A DNA stretch of 37,086 nucleotides, from NCBI GenBank assembly GCA_019237945.1, contig JAFAOG010000357.1, forward strand, positions 1-37,086, given 5' to 3'. The notes beneath the pieces are model-generated. The model did no database searches. It saw nothing but the letters and a program-made list of their open reading frames with translations, and was not told the origin of the DNA. This DNA comes from Deltaproteobacteria bacterium. Its GTDB lineage: Bacteria > Myxococcota_A > Polyangia > Haliangiales > Haliangiaceae. Made by a program: the position numbers and the translations under genes. Positions 15,454 through 27,100 of the stretch are shown here, piece by piece (the stretch's first letter is position 1; every line of letters begins with the position of its first letter).

Positions 15454-16134
15454 GCGAGCTGCCACCGGCCGGAGCACCTCGCGCGCCGCCGCCGCATCGC
15501 CCCAGCCGAGCACGTGCGTGCGGCCGATGCCCCAGTAGCTCGCGAACCACAGCTCGAGCAGCGCCCGCGCATTCGGATACGCGTCGTCGAGCTCAGCCAG
15601 GTCGTGCAGCCGCGAGAACCCGCAGTCGAGATCCGGCTCGAGCGGCACGGCGACGAGCTTGTCGTCGTGCTCGGTGACGCGGCCCGCCTCGTCGACATCG
15701 CCCATCTCGAGCACCCCGATCACGCGCGTCGGCGTCACACGCCCTCGCTCGATCGCACGGCCGAGCACGACGATGTCGAGTGCATCGCCATCATCGGCCA
15801 GCGTGCGCGGCACCATCCCGTAGCTGACGGGATACGCGAGGTAATCGATCGCTCGCCGCGCGCCGGTCTCGCGGTCGTGCTGCCAGTGGAGCCAGCCGTC
15901 GCGGTCGTCGACCTCGAACTTGCCGGTCGTCCCCGCCGGGATCTCGATCACCGCCGTCACGCCGCGCGCGTCCTCGGCGGGCCAACCGGTCCCGAAGTGC
16001 TCGGCGCCGGCCACCGTCTCCTCGTCGAGCGCCACCGCCGCGGGCGCCACCGGTGATCCGCCGACGACCGGCCGCATCGGCACGCGCGAGCACGTTGCCA
16101 TCCATACCAAACAGATCCATCTCATTCGCTTCAC
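14941..16134 (-). CDS. Inorganic-pyrophosphatase-like protein with run-on C-terminus
   Basis: Family I pyrophosphatase motifs lie in residues about 45-200: EIPAGTTGKFEVD, YPVSYGMVPRTLADDGDALDIVVLG with the DxDxxD metal site, then DVDEAGRVTEHDDKLVAVP. The late YK(G/D) active-site pair reads SYWGIG, so the Lys is replaced by Trp. The start is probably GTG 16134, giving VKRMRWICLVWMATC with an imperfect lipobox (ATG 16125 is an alternative). The conserved part ends near nt 15,450. There is no stop there: the frame stays open into the htrA antisense strand until 14941, adding about 165 residues of Arg/Asp-rich sequence that looks like antisense noise. A frameshift or lost stop is possible, since a neighbouring frame stops near 15,396. 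Confidence 0.72.
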   Translation of the reverse strand: MKRMRWICLVWMATCSRVPMRPVVGGSPVAPAAVALDEETVAGAEHFGTGWPAEDARGVTAVIEIPAGTTGKFEVDDRDGWLHWQHDRETGARRAIDYLAYPVSYGMVPRTLADDGDALDIVVLGRAIERGRVTPTRVIGVLEMGDVDEAGRVTEHDDKLVAVPLEPDLDCGFSRLHDLAELDDAYPNARALLELWFASYWGIGRTHVLGWGDAAAAREVLRPVAARSLRHLLGHDGNRQRGLVAPDGDRDGLADRVGGDDPRQRLVVDGLLAPLDDDVARAQAGARGGRAGLDLGDQGAVLLWQGDVGREVGRHGLDHRAEPAACDLAVVAERVEDLAHAVDRDHERQLAGAIAGRDGDADDLAGRVEHRAAAVAAMDARVGLDEHPVRHRGALQQ

Positions 16135-16234
16135 GCATCCAGCCGTACGCCCGGCGCCCCGCGCACGCCAGGACACGATCTCGGACATCGCGAGACGGGC
16201 CGCAACCGCGCCGGCGGCGCCGTGTCGTTTCGGC

Positions 16235-16519
16235 GTGGATCCTGCGATCGACGCGTTCCTGACCGCGCACGCCGACCTCCGCATCCGCGGCGCGTTCCGG
16301 CTACTCGGCGTCGTGCTGACGGCCGCGCTCGTGATGCCGCTGACGATCGATTCGCTGCAGGTGTTTCACGAGGGCGTCTACCTGATCTACCCGGGGCCGT
16401 TCGCGGCGTGCTGGGCGCTCGGCGAGGCCGTCGTCGCGGTGCGGCGCGCCATTCGCGGGCGCGTGCCGCGGATTCCGGTCGCGCGCGTCGTCGTTCGCAC
16501 GCCCGCGCCGGGCCGCTAG
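16235..16519 (+). CDS. Small hypothetical membrane protein
   Basis: I use GTG 16235 (VDPAIDAFLTAHADLRIRG), giving 94 aa; upstream of it the ORF overlaps the pyrophosphatase-like gene. Two hydrophobic segments are visible (about 23-40, LLGVVLTAALVMPLTI, and 51-68, YLIYPGPFAACWALGEAVVA), followed by a basic C-terminus rich in Arg and Val (RRAIRGRVPRIPVARVVV), probably cytoplasmic. I do not recognise the family. Its stop codon and that of the convergent ADOP permease share the palindrome CTAG (16516-16519). Confidence 0.6.
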   Translation: MDPAIDAFLTAHADLRIRGAFRLLGVVLTAALVMPLTIDSLQVFHEGVYLIYPGPFAACWALGEAVVAVRRAIRGRVPRIPVARVVVRTPAPGR

Positions 16520-19185
16520 TCGGTCCGCAGCGCCTGCATCGGATCCATGCGCATCGCGCGGCGCGCTGGCATCACGATCGCGGCGAGCGCGAGCAGCGAG
16601 ACGGCGAGCCCCACCATGGCGAGCGTCAGCGGATCCGTCGGCGACACGCCGTAGACGAGCGCGCCCGCATAGGGGCCCGCCGCCAGCGCCCCCGCGAGGC
16701 CGAGCACGAGGCCCAAGAGCAGCAGGCGGCCGCCCTGGCGCAACACGAGGCGCAGGATGTCGGAGGCGCGCGCTCCGAGGGCGATGCGAATGCCGATCTC
16801 CGTCGTGCGCTGCGCGACGATGTACGCGAGGACGCCGTAGACGCCAATGCACGAGAGCAGCAGCGCGAGCGCGGCGAACGCGACGAGCACGTACATCGAG
16901 AACCGGCGCGCACCCTGGTAGCCCGCGATGATCTCGTCGGCGGTGCGGACGTTGAACATCACGTCTTCGGGCCCGAGTGCGGGAATCAGCTCGCGCTCCG
17001 TCGCGATCGCGGCGGCGACGTCGCCTCGCGCACGCACGAGCACGGCGATGCCATCGGGGGCGCCGGCCATCGCGTCGTCGGGGAGCTGCCAGAACGGCTG
17101 GTAGAGCTGGGCGCGCACCGGGCTCGTGTCGTCGCGGTCGAGGCCCCACTGCTTGGTGTGGGCGACGACGCCGATGACCTCGACGGGCTTGTCGAAGCCG
17201 TCGTCGTCGGTGCGGATGTGCTTGCCGATCGGGTCCTCGCCGCCGAAGTGCTCGCGCGCGAATTCGTCGTCGATCACGACAACCGGTGGCGCGTGCTCGT
17301 CATCGTGGTCGCTGAAGAAGCGACCGTGGACGAGGCGCAGGTGCATCGTCACGGCGTAGCCGGGGCCGACGATGAAGCGCTGCGCCGACGGGCGGTTCGG
17401 CGGAGGCGGCTTGCCGTCGATCACGAGCTGCACCTGGTCATCGGCTTCGATCGGAACCTCGCCGGCCAGCGACATCGCCGACGTTTGCGGCGACGCGGCG
17501 AGCGCGGTCTCGATCCGCCGCAGCTCGGCACGGATCCGGTCCGCCGGGGCGTGCTTGAGCGCCGGCGACAGCGATAGCCCGAACGTGATCACGCCTGCGC
17601 GGTCGTAGCCGGGATCGTCGGTCGCGAGGTGCACGACGGTGCGCACGACCGCGGCCGCGCCGGCGAGCAGCACGAACGTCATCGCGAGCTGACACACGAC
17701 GAACGTGCTCTGCGCCCGGTAGCGCGTCGTGCTCGGGCCGCGGCCGCCTTCCTTGAGCGTGTCGTGGAGGTCGGCGCGCCGCGAGCGAAGAGCCGGCGTC
17801 AGGCCCGCGATCAGGCCGGCGAGGATCGAGATCGCGGCCGTGAACGCGAGCAGACCGCCATCGAGCCGCAGCGCACCGACATGCGCGAGCCCGTGCGGCA
17901 GCAGCGCGAACAGCGTGTCGCTGCACCACCACGCGACGAACAGCCCGAGCGCACCGCCCATCAGCCCGAGCAGCACGCTCTCGGTCAGCAGCTGGCGCAC
18001 GATGCGCCCCGTGCTGGCACCGAGCGCGAGGCGGATCGCGATCTCGCGCGAGCGTCCGGCCGACCGCGCGAGCACGAGGTTCGCGACGTTGACGCACGCG
18101 ATCAGCAGCACGAGCGCGACCGCCGCGAACAGCAGCAGCACGTACGGACGCGTGTTCCCGAACACCGCCTCGCGCAGCGGGTCGATCGTCGCGCCCATCG
18201 AGCGGTTCGTCTCGGGATACTGCTGCGCGAGCCGCTGCGTCACGCCGCCGATGTCCGCGCGCGCCTGCTCGATCGTCACGCCCGGCGCGAGCCGCCCGAT
18301 GCCGTGCATGCCGAGCCCCGCGCCGCGCCGCTTCAGCGCATCGGGATCGATCTGGCCGATCGGCATGTAGACGTCGGGCGCCGCCCCGCCCGCGATCACG
18401 TGGAGGTCCGGCCCGGCCGGCATCACGCCGATCACCGTGTACCCCTTGCCGTCGAGCACGATCGAACGCCCGACGACATCCGCCCGGCCGCCGAGCTTTC
18501 CCTTCCACAGTCGCTCGCCCACGACGACGTTCGCCGGCCCACCAGGCTCGGCCTCGCCGCGCGCGAACGCCCGCCCGAGCAGCGGTGCCGTCCCGAGCAC
18601 GACGAAGTAGTCCGACGACACGAGCGCCGCCGTCACGCGCTCCGCCGCGCCGCTTCCGGTCAGCGTGAACGCGCCGTCGCGCGAGATCGCCATCGCGGCG
18701 AACGTGTGGTTGCCGCGCTGCCAGTCGAGGAAGTTCGGGAACGAGATCGAGCCGCGCTCGAACTGCGGATGATGGCCATGCAGGCGCACCAGCTCGTCGG
18801 GCGCGTCATACGGCAGCGGCTGTCGCAGCGACGCATCGACGAGCGAGAACATCGCCGTGTTGATGCCGATGCCGAGCGCGAGCGTGATCACCGCGACCGC
18901 CGTGAACACCGGCGCCCGCCGCAGCACGCGCAGCCCGTACCTCACATCGGTCGCGAGGTCCTCGATCGGCCGCGTGCCGCGCGCCTGCCGGCAGTCCTCC
19001 TTCACCACCTCGACACCCCCGAGCTCCACCCGCGCGAGCCGCTCCGCCTCCGCGCGCGGCTTCCCCGCCGCCACGTGCGCGGCGATCGACTGCTCGAGAT
19101 GAAACTGCAGCTCGTCGGCCAGCTCGCGCTCGACCGCCGATCGCCGGAACAACGCGCGCAGCCGGAACCGCAGGTCGCGCAGCAT
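16516..19185 (-). CDS. ADOP-type MacB/FtsX-like ABC transporter permease
   Basis: ATG 19185 (MLRDLRFRLRALFRR) gives 889 aa; the track start lies far upstream in other genes. The N-terminal 80 residues (ERELADELQFHLEQSI, AERLARVELGG) are the helical domain typical of the 'acidobacterial duplicated orphan permease' group. Then come a first membrane helix (FTAVAVITLALGIGINTAMF), a MacB-like periplasmic domain, an FtsX block with three helices, a second periplasmic domain and a second FtsX block ending PARRAMRMDPMQALRTD. No ATPase gene is adjacent. Such permeases usually sit behind a PadR regulator, as here (2-nt gap). The substrate is unknown; the family role is export or mechanotransmission across the envelope. 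Confidence 0.93.
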   Translation of the reverse strand: MLRDLRFRLRALFRRSAVERELADELQFHLEQSIAAHVAAGKPRAEAERLARVELGGVEVVKEDCRQARGTRPIEDLATDVRYGLRVLRRAPVFTAVAVITLALGIGINTAMFSLVDASLRQPLPYDAPDELVRLHGHHPQFERGSISFPNFLDWQRGNHTFAAMAISRDGAFTLTGSGAAERVTAALVSSDYFVVLGTAPLLGRAFARGEAEPGGPANVVVGERLWKGKLGGRADVVGRSIVLDGKGYTVIGVMPAGPDLHVIAGGAAPDVYMPIGQIDPDALKRRGAGLGMHGIGRLAPGVTIEQARADIGGVTQRLAQQYPETNRSMGATIDPLREAVFGNTRPYVLLLFAAVALVLLIACVNVANLVLARSAGRSREIAIRLALGASTGRIVRQLLTESVLLGLMGGALGLFVAWWCSDTLFALLPHGLAHVGALRLDGGLLAFTAAISILAGLIAGLTPALRSRRADLHDTLKEGGRGPSTTRYRAQSTFVVCQLAMTFVLLAGAAAVVRTVVHLATDDPGYDRAGVITFGLSLSPALKHAPADRIRAELRRIETALAASPQTSAMSLAGEVPIEADDQVQLVIDGKPPPPNRPSAQRFIVGPGYAVTMHLRLVHGRFFSDHDDEHAPPVVVIDDEFAREHFGGEDPIGKHIRTDDDGFDKPVEVIGVVAHTKQWGLDRDDTSPVRAQLYQPFWQLPDDAMAGAPDGIAVLVRARGDVAAAIATERELIPALGPEDVMFNVRTADEIIAGYQGARRFSMYVLVAFAALALLLSCIGVYGVLAYIVAQRTTEIGIRIALGARASDILRLVLRQGGRLLLLGLVLGLAGALAAGPYAGALVYGVSPTDPLTLAMVGLAVSLLALAAIVMPARRAMRMDPMQALRTD

Positions 19186-19187
19186 CG

Positions 19188-19538
19188 CTACCGCTTCGTC
19201 CCCGCCAGCACGAGCTCCACCGCCGCGACCAGCCGGTACCACTCGTGGGCGTCCGCTTCGAGCTGCTTGCGCCCCGCGGCGGTCAGCCGGTAGTACTTCG
19301 CCTGCCGGTTGTTCTCCGACGCGCGCCACGTCGCCGCGATCCAGCCCTGCCGCTCGAGCCGGTGAAGCGCGGGATACAGCGACCCCTGCTGGATCTGCAG
19401 CTCGTCGCGAGACACCTGCTTGATCCGCTCGCTGATCGCCCACCCGTGCTGCTCGCCGAGCGACAGCGTCCGCAAGATCAACAGATCCAGCGTTCCCTGA
19501 GGCAGATCCAGCTTGCGATTCGCGGTTTCCCCTTTCAC
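19188..19538 (-). CDS. PadR-family transcriptional regulator
   Basis: I use GTG 19538 (VKGETANRKLDLPQG), giving 116 aa, because homologous proteins begin just before LDLPQGTLDLLILRTL. The winged helix follows (GWAISERIKQ, IQQGSLYPALHRLERQGWI, NRQAKYYRLTAAGRKQLEADAHEW), then a short C-terminal dimerisation helix. PadR proteins of this short subfamily usually repress the ADOP-type permease gene behind them, often with autoregulation. The stop is 2 nt from the permease ATG. No Shine-Dalgarno site is visible before the GTG, so the start remains slightly uncertain. Confidence 0.93.
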   Translation of the reverse strand: MKGETANRKLDLPQGTLDLLILRTLSLGEQHGWAISERIKQVSRDELQIQQGSLYPALHRLERQGWIAATWRASENNRQAKYYRLTAAGRKQLEADAHEWYRLVAAVELVLAGTKR

Positions 19539-19584
19539 TTCGACAAGAGATACCAGCGCTCCTGTAGAAGCGCAAGGGGAAACC
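19524..19584. promoter_or_regulatory. Inverted repeat spanning the padR / PepSY divergent promoter region
   Basis: An exact 11-bp inverted repeat is formed by GGTTTCCCCTT (19524-19534) and AAGGGGAAACC (19574-19584), 39 nt apart. A smaller one, GCGCT/AGCGC (19556-19560 and 19569-19573), lies within it. The outer left arm overlaps the first padR codons. A PadR dimer pair or looped operator is conceivable. Confidence 0.45.
19540..19568 (+). promoter_or_regulatory. Candidate sigma70 promoter for the PepSY-type gene
   Basis: TCGACA (19540-19545), a 17-nt spacer and TGTAGA (19563-19568). The -35 box is good (5 of 6), the -10 poor (3 of 6). It lies between the arms of the inverted repeat described for this region, giving a leader of about 28 nt to GTG 19603. 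Confidence 0.3.
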
Positions 19585-19602
19585 CCGTGGCACTCTCGCG
19601 CC

Positions 19603-20232
19603 GTGCGCCGCCTCCACCGCTGGCTCGCGATCGTCCTGGTCGTCCCGCTCGTCGTCTGGACGGTCACGGGCCTGCTCTTCCACCTCAAGCCGGGCTGGTC
19701 GCGCGCCTACGACCAGCTCTCCGCCGAGCGCCCGCTCGCGCCGCCGCTTCCCACCGCGACGTCGGATGCACTCGCCGCCGCCGCGGCCGCTCCGATCGAA
19801 CGCCTCGAGCTGTTCGGCACCGCGCTCGGCCCGCTCTACCGCATCACGACGCACGACAAGACGCTGCTCCTCGACACCGCGCTCCACGCCCGCTCGCCGC
19901 TCTCCGCCGACGACGCCCGCACGCTCGCCCTCGACGCCGTCGCCCACTCCGCCCACGCCGCCGACTACGGCGCCCCCGCCGCCACCGACGTCGCGCCCGA
20001 CACCGTCCGCATCACGTTCGCGCATGCCGAGGTCGACGTCGACCGCGCGACCGCCAGCATCTCGCAGCACGGCCGCGACACGGCGCGCATCGACTGGCTC
20101 TACCGCCTGCACTACCTGTCGTGGACGGGCAACCGCACGTTCGACCGCATCCTCGCCGTGCTCGGCCTGGCGCTCGTGTGGATCGTGATGATCCCGGGGA
20201 TCGTGCTGTTCGTGCGCCGCGCGAACCGCTAG
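19603..20232 (+). CDS. PepSY-associated membrane protein
   Basis: I use GTG 19603 (VRRLHRWLAIVLV), 209 aa; the track start at 19513 would overlap padR. The N-terminal helix (LAIVLVVPLVVWTVTGLLFHL) with HRW before and a GxxFH end is typical of PepSY-associated TM proteins. An extracytoplasmic PepSY-like region follows (SADDARTLALDA, ITFAHAEVDVDRATASIS). A second His-bearing segment (WLYRLHYLSW) leads to a C-terminal helix (ILAVLGLALVWIVMIPGIVLFV). Relatives occur in iron-uptake and ferric-reductase settings; the His residues near both membrane faces could bind haem, but that is only an inference. It shares CTAG with the convergent TPR gene at its stop. Confidence 0.82.
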   Translation: MRRLHRWLAIVLVVPLVVWTVTGLLFHLKPGWSRAYDQLSAERPLAPPLPTATSDALAAAAAAPIERLELFGTALGPLYRITTHDKTLLLDTALHARSPLSADDARTLALDAVAHSAHAADYGAPAATDVAPDTVRITFAHAEVDVDRATASISQHGRDTARIDWLYRLHYLSWTGNRTFDRILAVLGLALVWIVMIPGIVLFVRRANR

Positions 20233-21782
20233 CGGCACAGCTCGCCGAAGTAGCTCATCAGGGCGGCCTGCACTCCGGCGTCATCGTGAATCGCCTCGCG
20301 CGTTCCGCCGTGCCGGCGCGTGAGGAACTCCGTGTACGACACCGCGAACATCTCGTCCTCGTTCTTCAGTGCGTACGTGGTCGTGGCGTAGCCGACGCGG
20401 CGTGCGTTCTCGTAGATCGCGGCGAATGGCGCCGCGCGCGCATCGTCCAGGTGAAAATAGACAAGGTGCGCGAGCTCGTGCGCGAAGGTCCAGGGATGAT
20501 CGCTCGCGATATCGAGCAGGCCCTCGACCTTCGCGATCGCACCGCGCATCGTCGCGACGCCACCGAGCGCGTCGTAGCTGCGGTGGTCGTCCTTCGCACG
20601 CTTGCCGGCGACGTGCTCGAACAGGCCGATATCGGTTGCCCGCACGTCGATCGGCAGCACGCGGATCGTCACGCCGCGCTCGGCGAGCACGGGCAACACC
20701 GAGGAGAACGGCTCGATGGATGCCGAGACGACGCGTCGCTCGAGCTCGGTCAGCGCGCGCCAGTCCGGCACGAGGGCCGTGATCTCGGATGTCGCAGCGG
20801 GCGCGACGCGCAGGCGCTCCGCGCGGCGGTGCAGCTCGTACTTGTCGTGATCGAGCACGGCGCCAATGCCGAGGAACGCGGCGGCACACCGGCCATCGCT
20901 CTCGCAGGCCTGATCGAACGTCTTGCGCGCCGCTGCGAGATCACCACGGCGAAGCTGTGCGCTGCCGACGAGGGCGAGCCCTTGCGCATTCGACCCGCCG
21001 CAGGCTCGCCCGCGCGCCTCCGTCGTGTCCGGATCCTGCAGCTCGAGCACCTCGGCGACCCGTCCACTCGTGCTCGCAAGCCGAGCGCCGAGCAGGCGGT
21101 AGTTCACGCCGGCGCGCGCATTCAAACGCCCCGACGCCGCCGCGAGCTCGATCGTCGCCTCGCGGCCATGGATCTCGGCGTAGACATCCTTGCGCAGGCG
21201 GTCGGCGTCCTGCGCGCGCGCGATCAGGCCCTGCCGATCCGGAACGCTCCACGGCTCGCGCAGCTGCGCCTCGTACTGTTCGCACACGCGCTGCAAGATC
21301 TCGAGTGCATCCTGCGACTCCCCGCGCAGGAACAGTGCCTCCGCGAGCCGCGCATCGATCTCGCGATCTCCCTCGTGCGCGAAGCCACGCAGCAGTGTGA
21401 CCGCGTCGTCGAGCTGCTCCGTCGTGATCAACAGATCGGCCAGCGCGAGCGCCGCGGGAACGTCTCGCGGCTTCGATGCGACCACCCGGCGTTGCGCCGC
21501 GATGGCCGACTGGACGTCGCCAAGCTCGCGGTGAACCGCCGCCGCGAGACCGTGGAGCTCCGGCTCGTTGGGTGCGAGCTCGAGAGCGCGCGCGATCGCG
21601 TGGCGAGCCGCGTTGAACCGCTCGTCATCGACCAGCTCGTGGACGAGCGTGAAGTACGCGCTGGCGCGCAGATCCGCCGGTAGCTCCTCGAGCGGCGCAT
21701 GATCCGCGAGGTCGCCATCTTCGCGCACCGCCGCGAACGCTCGCGCGACCGCCTTGCGAACCTTCGCCTTACGACCGAACAC
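20229..21782 (-). CDS. TPR-repeat protein with C-terminal HExxH zinc-peptidase motif
   Basis: The track ORF extends into uvrD; the gene proper starts around GTG 21782 (VFGRKAKVRKAV), giving 517 aa. Residues about 40-350 hold TPR units (FNAARHAIARALELAPNEPELHGLAAAVHRELGDVQSAIAA, RRGDLAAARKTFDQACES). The C-terminal domain has the gluzincin site HELAH (H435, E436, H439), and about 40 residues later NEDEMFAVSYTEF offers the third, acidic ligand. This layout recalls the lethal-factor-like and other gluzincin peptidase domains. No signal peptide is visible, so action in the cytoplasm is likely. The substrate is unknown. A 6-bp hairpin immediately precedes the GTG; it lies 20 nt behind uvrD. Confidence 0.8.
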   Translation of the reverse strand: MFGRKAKVRKAVARAFAAVREDGDLADHAPLEELPADLRASAYFTLVHELVDDERFNAARHAIARALELAPNEPELHGLAAAVHRELGDVQSAIAAQRRVVASKPRDVPAALALADLLITTEQLDDAVTLLRGFAHEGDREIDARLAEALFLRGESQDALEILQRVCEQYEAQLREPWSVPDRQGLIARAQDADRLRKDVYAEIHGREATIELAAASGRLNARAGVNYRLLGARLASTSGRVAEVLELQDPDTTEARGRACGGSNAQGLALVGSAQLRRGDLAAARKTFDQACESDGRCAAAFLGIGAVLDHDKYELHRRAERLRVAPAATSEITALVPDWRALTELERRVVSASIEPFSSVLPVLAERGVTIRVLPIDVRATDIGLFEHVAGKRAKDDHRSYDALGGVATMRGAIAKVEGLLDIASDHPWTFAHELAHLVYFHLDDARAAPFAAIYENARRVGYATTTYALKNEDEMFAVSYTEFLTRRHGGTREAIHDDAGVQAALMSYFGELCR

Positions 21783-21802
21783 CGCGAGGAGCCTAACTCG
21801 CG
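21783..21802. repeat. Inverted repeat in the uvrD-TPR gap
   Basis: CGCGAG-GAGCCTAA-CTCGCG is a perfect 6-bp stem filling the 20-nt gap between the uvrD stop and the proposed GTG of the TPR gene on the minus strand. No T-run follows, so it is not a classical terminator; it may affect translation of the downstream gene. Confidence 0.5.
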
Positions 21803-24097
<2,295 letters not shown>

Positions 24098-24098
24098 A

Positions 24099-24117
24099 CC
24101 GCGTGTCTAGCACGCGG
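24099..24117. repeat. Inverted repeat between the TonB receptor and uvrD
   Basis: CCGCGTG-TCTAG-CACGCGG is a perfect 7-bp stem with a 5-nt loop in the 40-nt gap. Read on the minus strand it comes after the receptor stop and one base before the uvrD GTG. It lacks a T-tract; it might be a Rho-independent terminator in a GC-rich sense or a translation-control hairpin. Confidence 0.5.
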
Positions 24118-24137
24118 CTACGACACTGCTCAGATGT

Positions 24138-27100
24138 CTAGAACGTCAGGCGCAGGCCGAGACGACCGTACGCCGGCGCGTAGCGCGAGTTGGTATTGTG
24201 GAAGTTCGGGTTGCGACCGATCGGCGTCGACGTCTCGCCGCCGTTCTTGTCGAGCTCCTTGACCCAGATGAGGTCCTCGTACGTGCCACCCGAGACCGGG
24301 TTCGCGTTCTGGACCTCGCCGCCGACGCCACCCGCCGCCAGCTTGACCGGCGGAGCGTACGTGTTGTCGACGCCCGCCGTGCCCTGACGGTTGTAGACGT
24401 TGTAGATGTCGACGAAGAACTCGAGCGTCATGCCCTTGCCGATGTTGCGACCGTAGCCGACGTGGAGGTCGAGGCCGTGGTCGAAGTCGGTGCGGCCGAG
24501 CTCGCCGCGCGGCAGCAGGAACGACTCGTCCGGTCCGTAGAGGTAGTGCGCCGCGAGCGCGTTCTCCGGGATACCCGAGAGCGCGCGGAAGCGAATACCG
24601 GTGGTCAGCGAGCCGGCCTTCTTGAGGTCGAACGTGTAGTAGCCATCTAGCTTGATGTAGTGCGGGCGATCCGTCGGCAGCGGGCCGATGTGGTTCGCGA
24701 GCAGCTCGATGAGGTCGTACTGCGACGAGATGTTCGGGTCGACCTGGCCGTTGTCGTAGGAGACGAGGCCCGGGTAGTTACCCTCGGTGCGCGAGTACGT
24801 GTACGAGCCCTGGACGTAGAGCGCCTTGCTGAACCGGCGCGTCAGCGTGAACTGCAGCGCGTTGTAGTCGCGGCGCGGCTTGTCGAAGATGCGCGAGCCC
24901 TGGAACAGCTTGAGCTGGTTCTGGAGCTTGCCCTTCGCGATCGGGTCGTCCGTGCGGTTGATGCGATCCTGGAGCGCCTTCTCCTCGTCGGTCGAGAACT
25001 CGCCCGGGTTACCGATGATGTACGTCTGCGCGCCGTCGGTCGAGAAGTCCTCGATCACGCGGCCGAGGCGGCGGTTCTGGTACGACACGCCGATCTTGAG
25101 ATCGTCGAGGATCTCGTACTCCATGCCGGTGATGATCTCGTCCATGTACTGCGGAGCGATGCCCGGCTCGACGTAGACGCCACTGGCGCCGATCAGGTTC
25201 TCGGCGAGGCCGGCCTGCGCGTTCGAGTTCGCGCAGCCGACGCCGTTCGGGCCGCCGATCTTCGGATCGGTCATGCCGCACTGGCTCGCCGTGAAGATCT
25301 GGCGATAGGTGACCTCGCCGCCGAACGAGCGGTCGTTGATGTCCATCGGGATCGACTCGTAGAACCGGCCCCAGTGGGCGTAGACCTTCGAGCGACCTTC
25401 CTTCGTCCAGTCGTAGAGCAGACCGACGCGCGGCGCCCACATGTTGGTGAGCGACATCGCGTTCGTGCCGAGCTTGACGCCCGTCAGCGGGTCGATCGTG
25501 TTGCGCAGGAACTCGGCGTAGCGGAGGCGCTGCTCCTCGTAGCGCAGACCGACGTTGAGCGTCAGGTTCGGCTGGATCTGCCACGAGTCACGGACGTACG
25601 CGGCCCAGTTGAGCGTCTCGCCCTGGATCTGCGTGCCCGGCGAGCCCGGCGTACCGCCGAGGTAGTCGCACTTGTAGCTCATCGGCTTCGCGTTCGGACC
25701 GCTCGCGTTCGGATCGGGCGTGCGGCACGTGTTGTCGAAGCGCGGGTCGGTGTTGTTCTGGTCGGTCAGCTGGACCCAGCGGTTGACGTACACCTGGCCG
25801 GGACCGACGAAGTTCTCGATGAACGCGCCGCCCGAGTAGAGGCGCGCCTTGTCGGACAGGTTGTCCTCGCCGTCGATACCGGCCTTGATCTCGTGGCTAC
25901 CGGCCGCCTTCACGCGCTGCGTGAGCGAGAGCTTGGCGGAGCGGCGCTGCTCGGTGTCGCGGTTGATCGAGCCCGGGCCGCCGATCACGTAGCTGCGGCT
26001 CGACATCGGGCAGTTGACGATCAGCGGGTACTTGTCGGAGCTGCCGATCGGGCCGTCGGTGCAGCCCGCCATCGTCGTGCTGGACTCGCTGTCGCCCATC
26101 TGGCCGAGGTGGCCCCAGTGGCCGAGGTCGCCGTCGAGCAGGACCTGGAGCGGCACGTTCTCGAGCGTCGGATCGAGCGCATCGGTCTGGACGTTATCGC
26201 GGTGCCAGCCGACGACCGCCTCGACCTCGGTCTTGTTGTCGTTGAACTTCGACGTCCACTTCGCGGACACGTCGGTCGTCAGGTCGGTGTACTGGTAGCC
26301 GTTGACCGCCGGGCCGAACAGGCCGGGGTTGCGACCGGCGCTCGGCTGCGCCTGGACGCTGATCTGGCCCTGGTGCTCCGGGGTGACCGCGTAGTTGATC
26401 TTGCCGAGCGCGTTGTACGTGTGACCGCTCGAGCTGCGGACTTCGGTGTCCAGCAGATCCGTGATGTAGAAGCCGGTCTTCGGATCGATGTCCGGGATGC
26501 CATCGCGGTTCGCCGGATCGCACGTCGAGAGCGTGCCGTCCGCCATCACCTTGTGGCAGTCGGTCTGGCTCTTCGTGTAGCGCGTGTAGTCGACCTGCGA
26601 GAACGCCGGCGCGAAGCCGACGAAGAACCAGGCCTTGTCCTTGATGATCGGGCCACCGAGCTCGAAGCCGAAGTCGGCGTTGTAGGCGATGTCGCCCTTG
26701 GCATCGATCGAGCCGGCGTTGATCGGCGTCGTCTTCGCGGCGGCGGTCAGTGCGCCGGGCTGGAAGTAACCGAATACCGAGCCCTTGAACTCGTTGCTAC
26801 CCGACTTCGTGACGACGTTGACGACGCCACCGGTCGCGCGGCCGAACTCGGCGTTGTAGCCACCGGTGATGACCTCGATCTCCTCGATGAAGTCGTTGAT
26901 CACCGGCGAGCCGACCGTGCCGAACGTCAGGCCGGTCGTGTTGACGCCGTCGACGTAGTACTGGTTCTCGAGCGACGAAGATCCCGAGAACGACACGCCG
27001 ACGCCGTCGCTCTGCGAGCCGGCCGCAGCGCCGAGCGTCGACTCGAACGTGCGTCCCGGCACCGGGATGTTCTTCATGTAGTTCTTGTCGATCGTGATGC

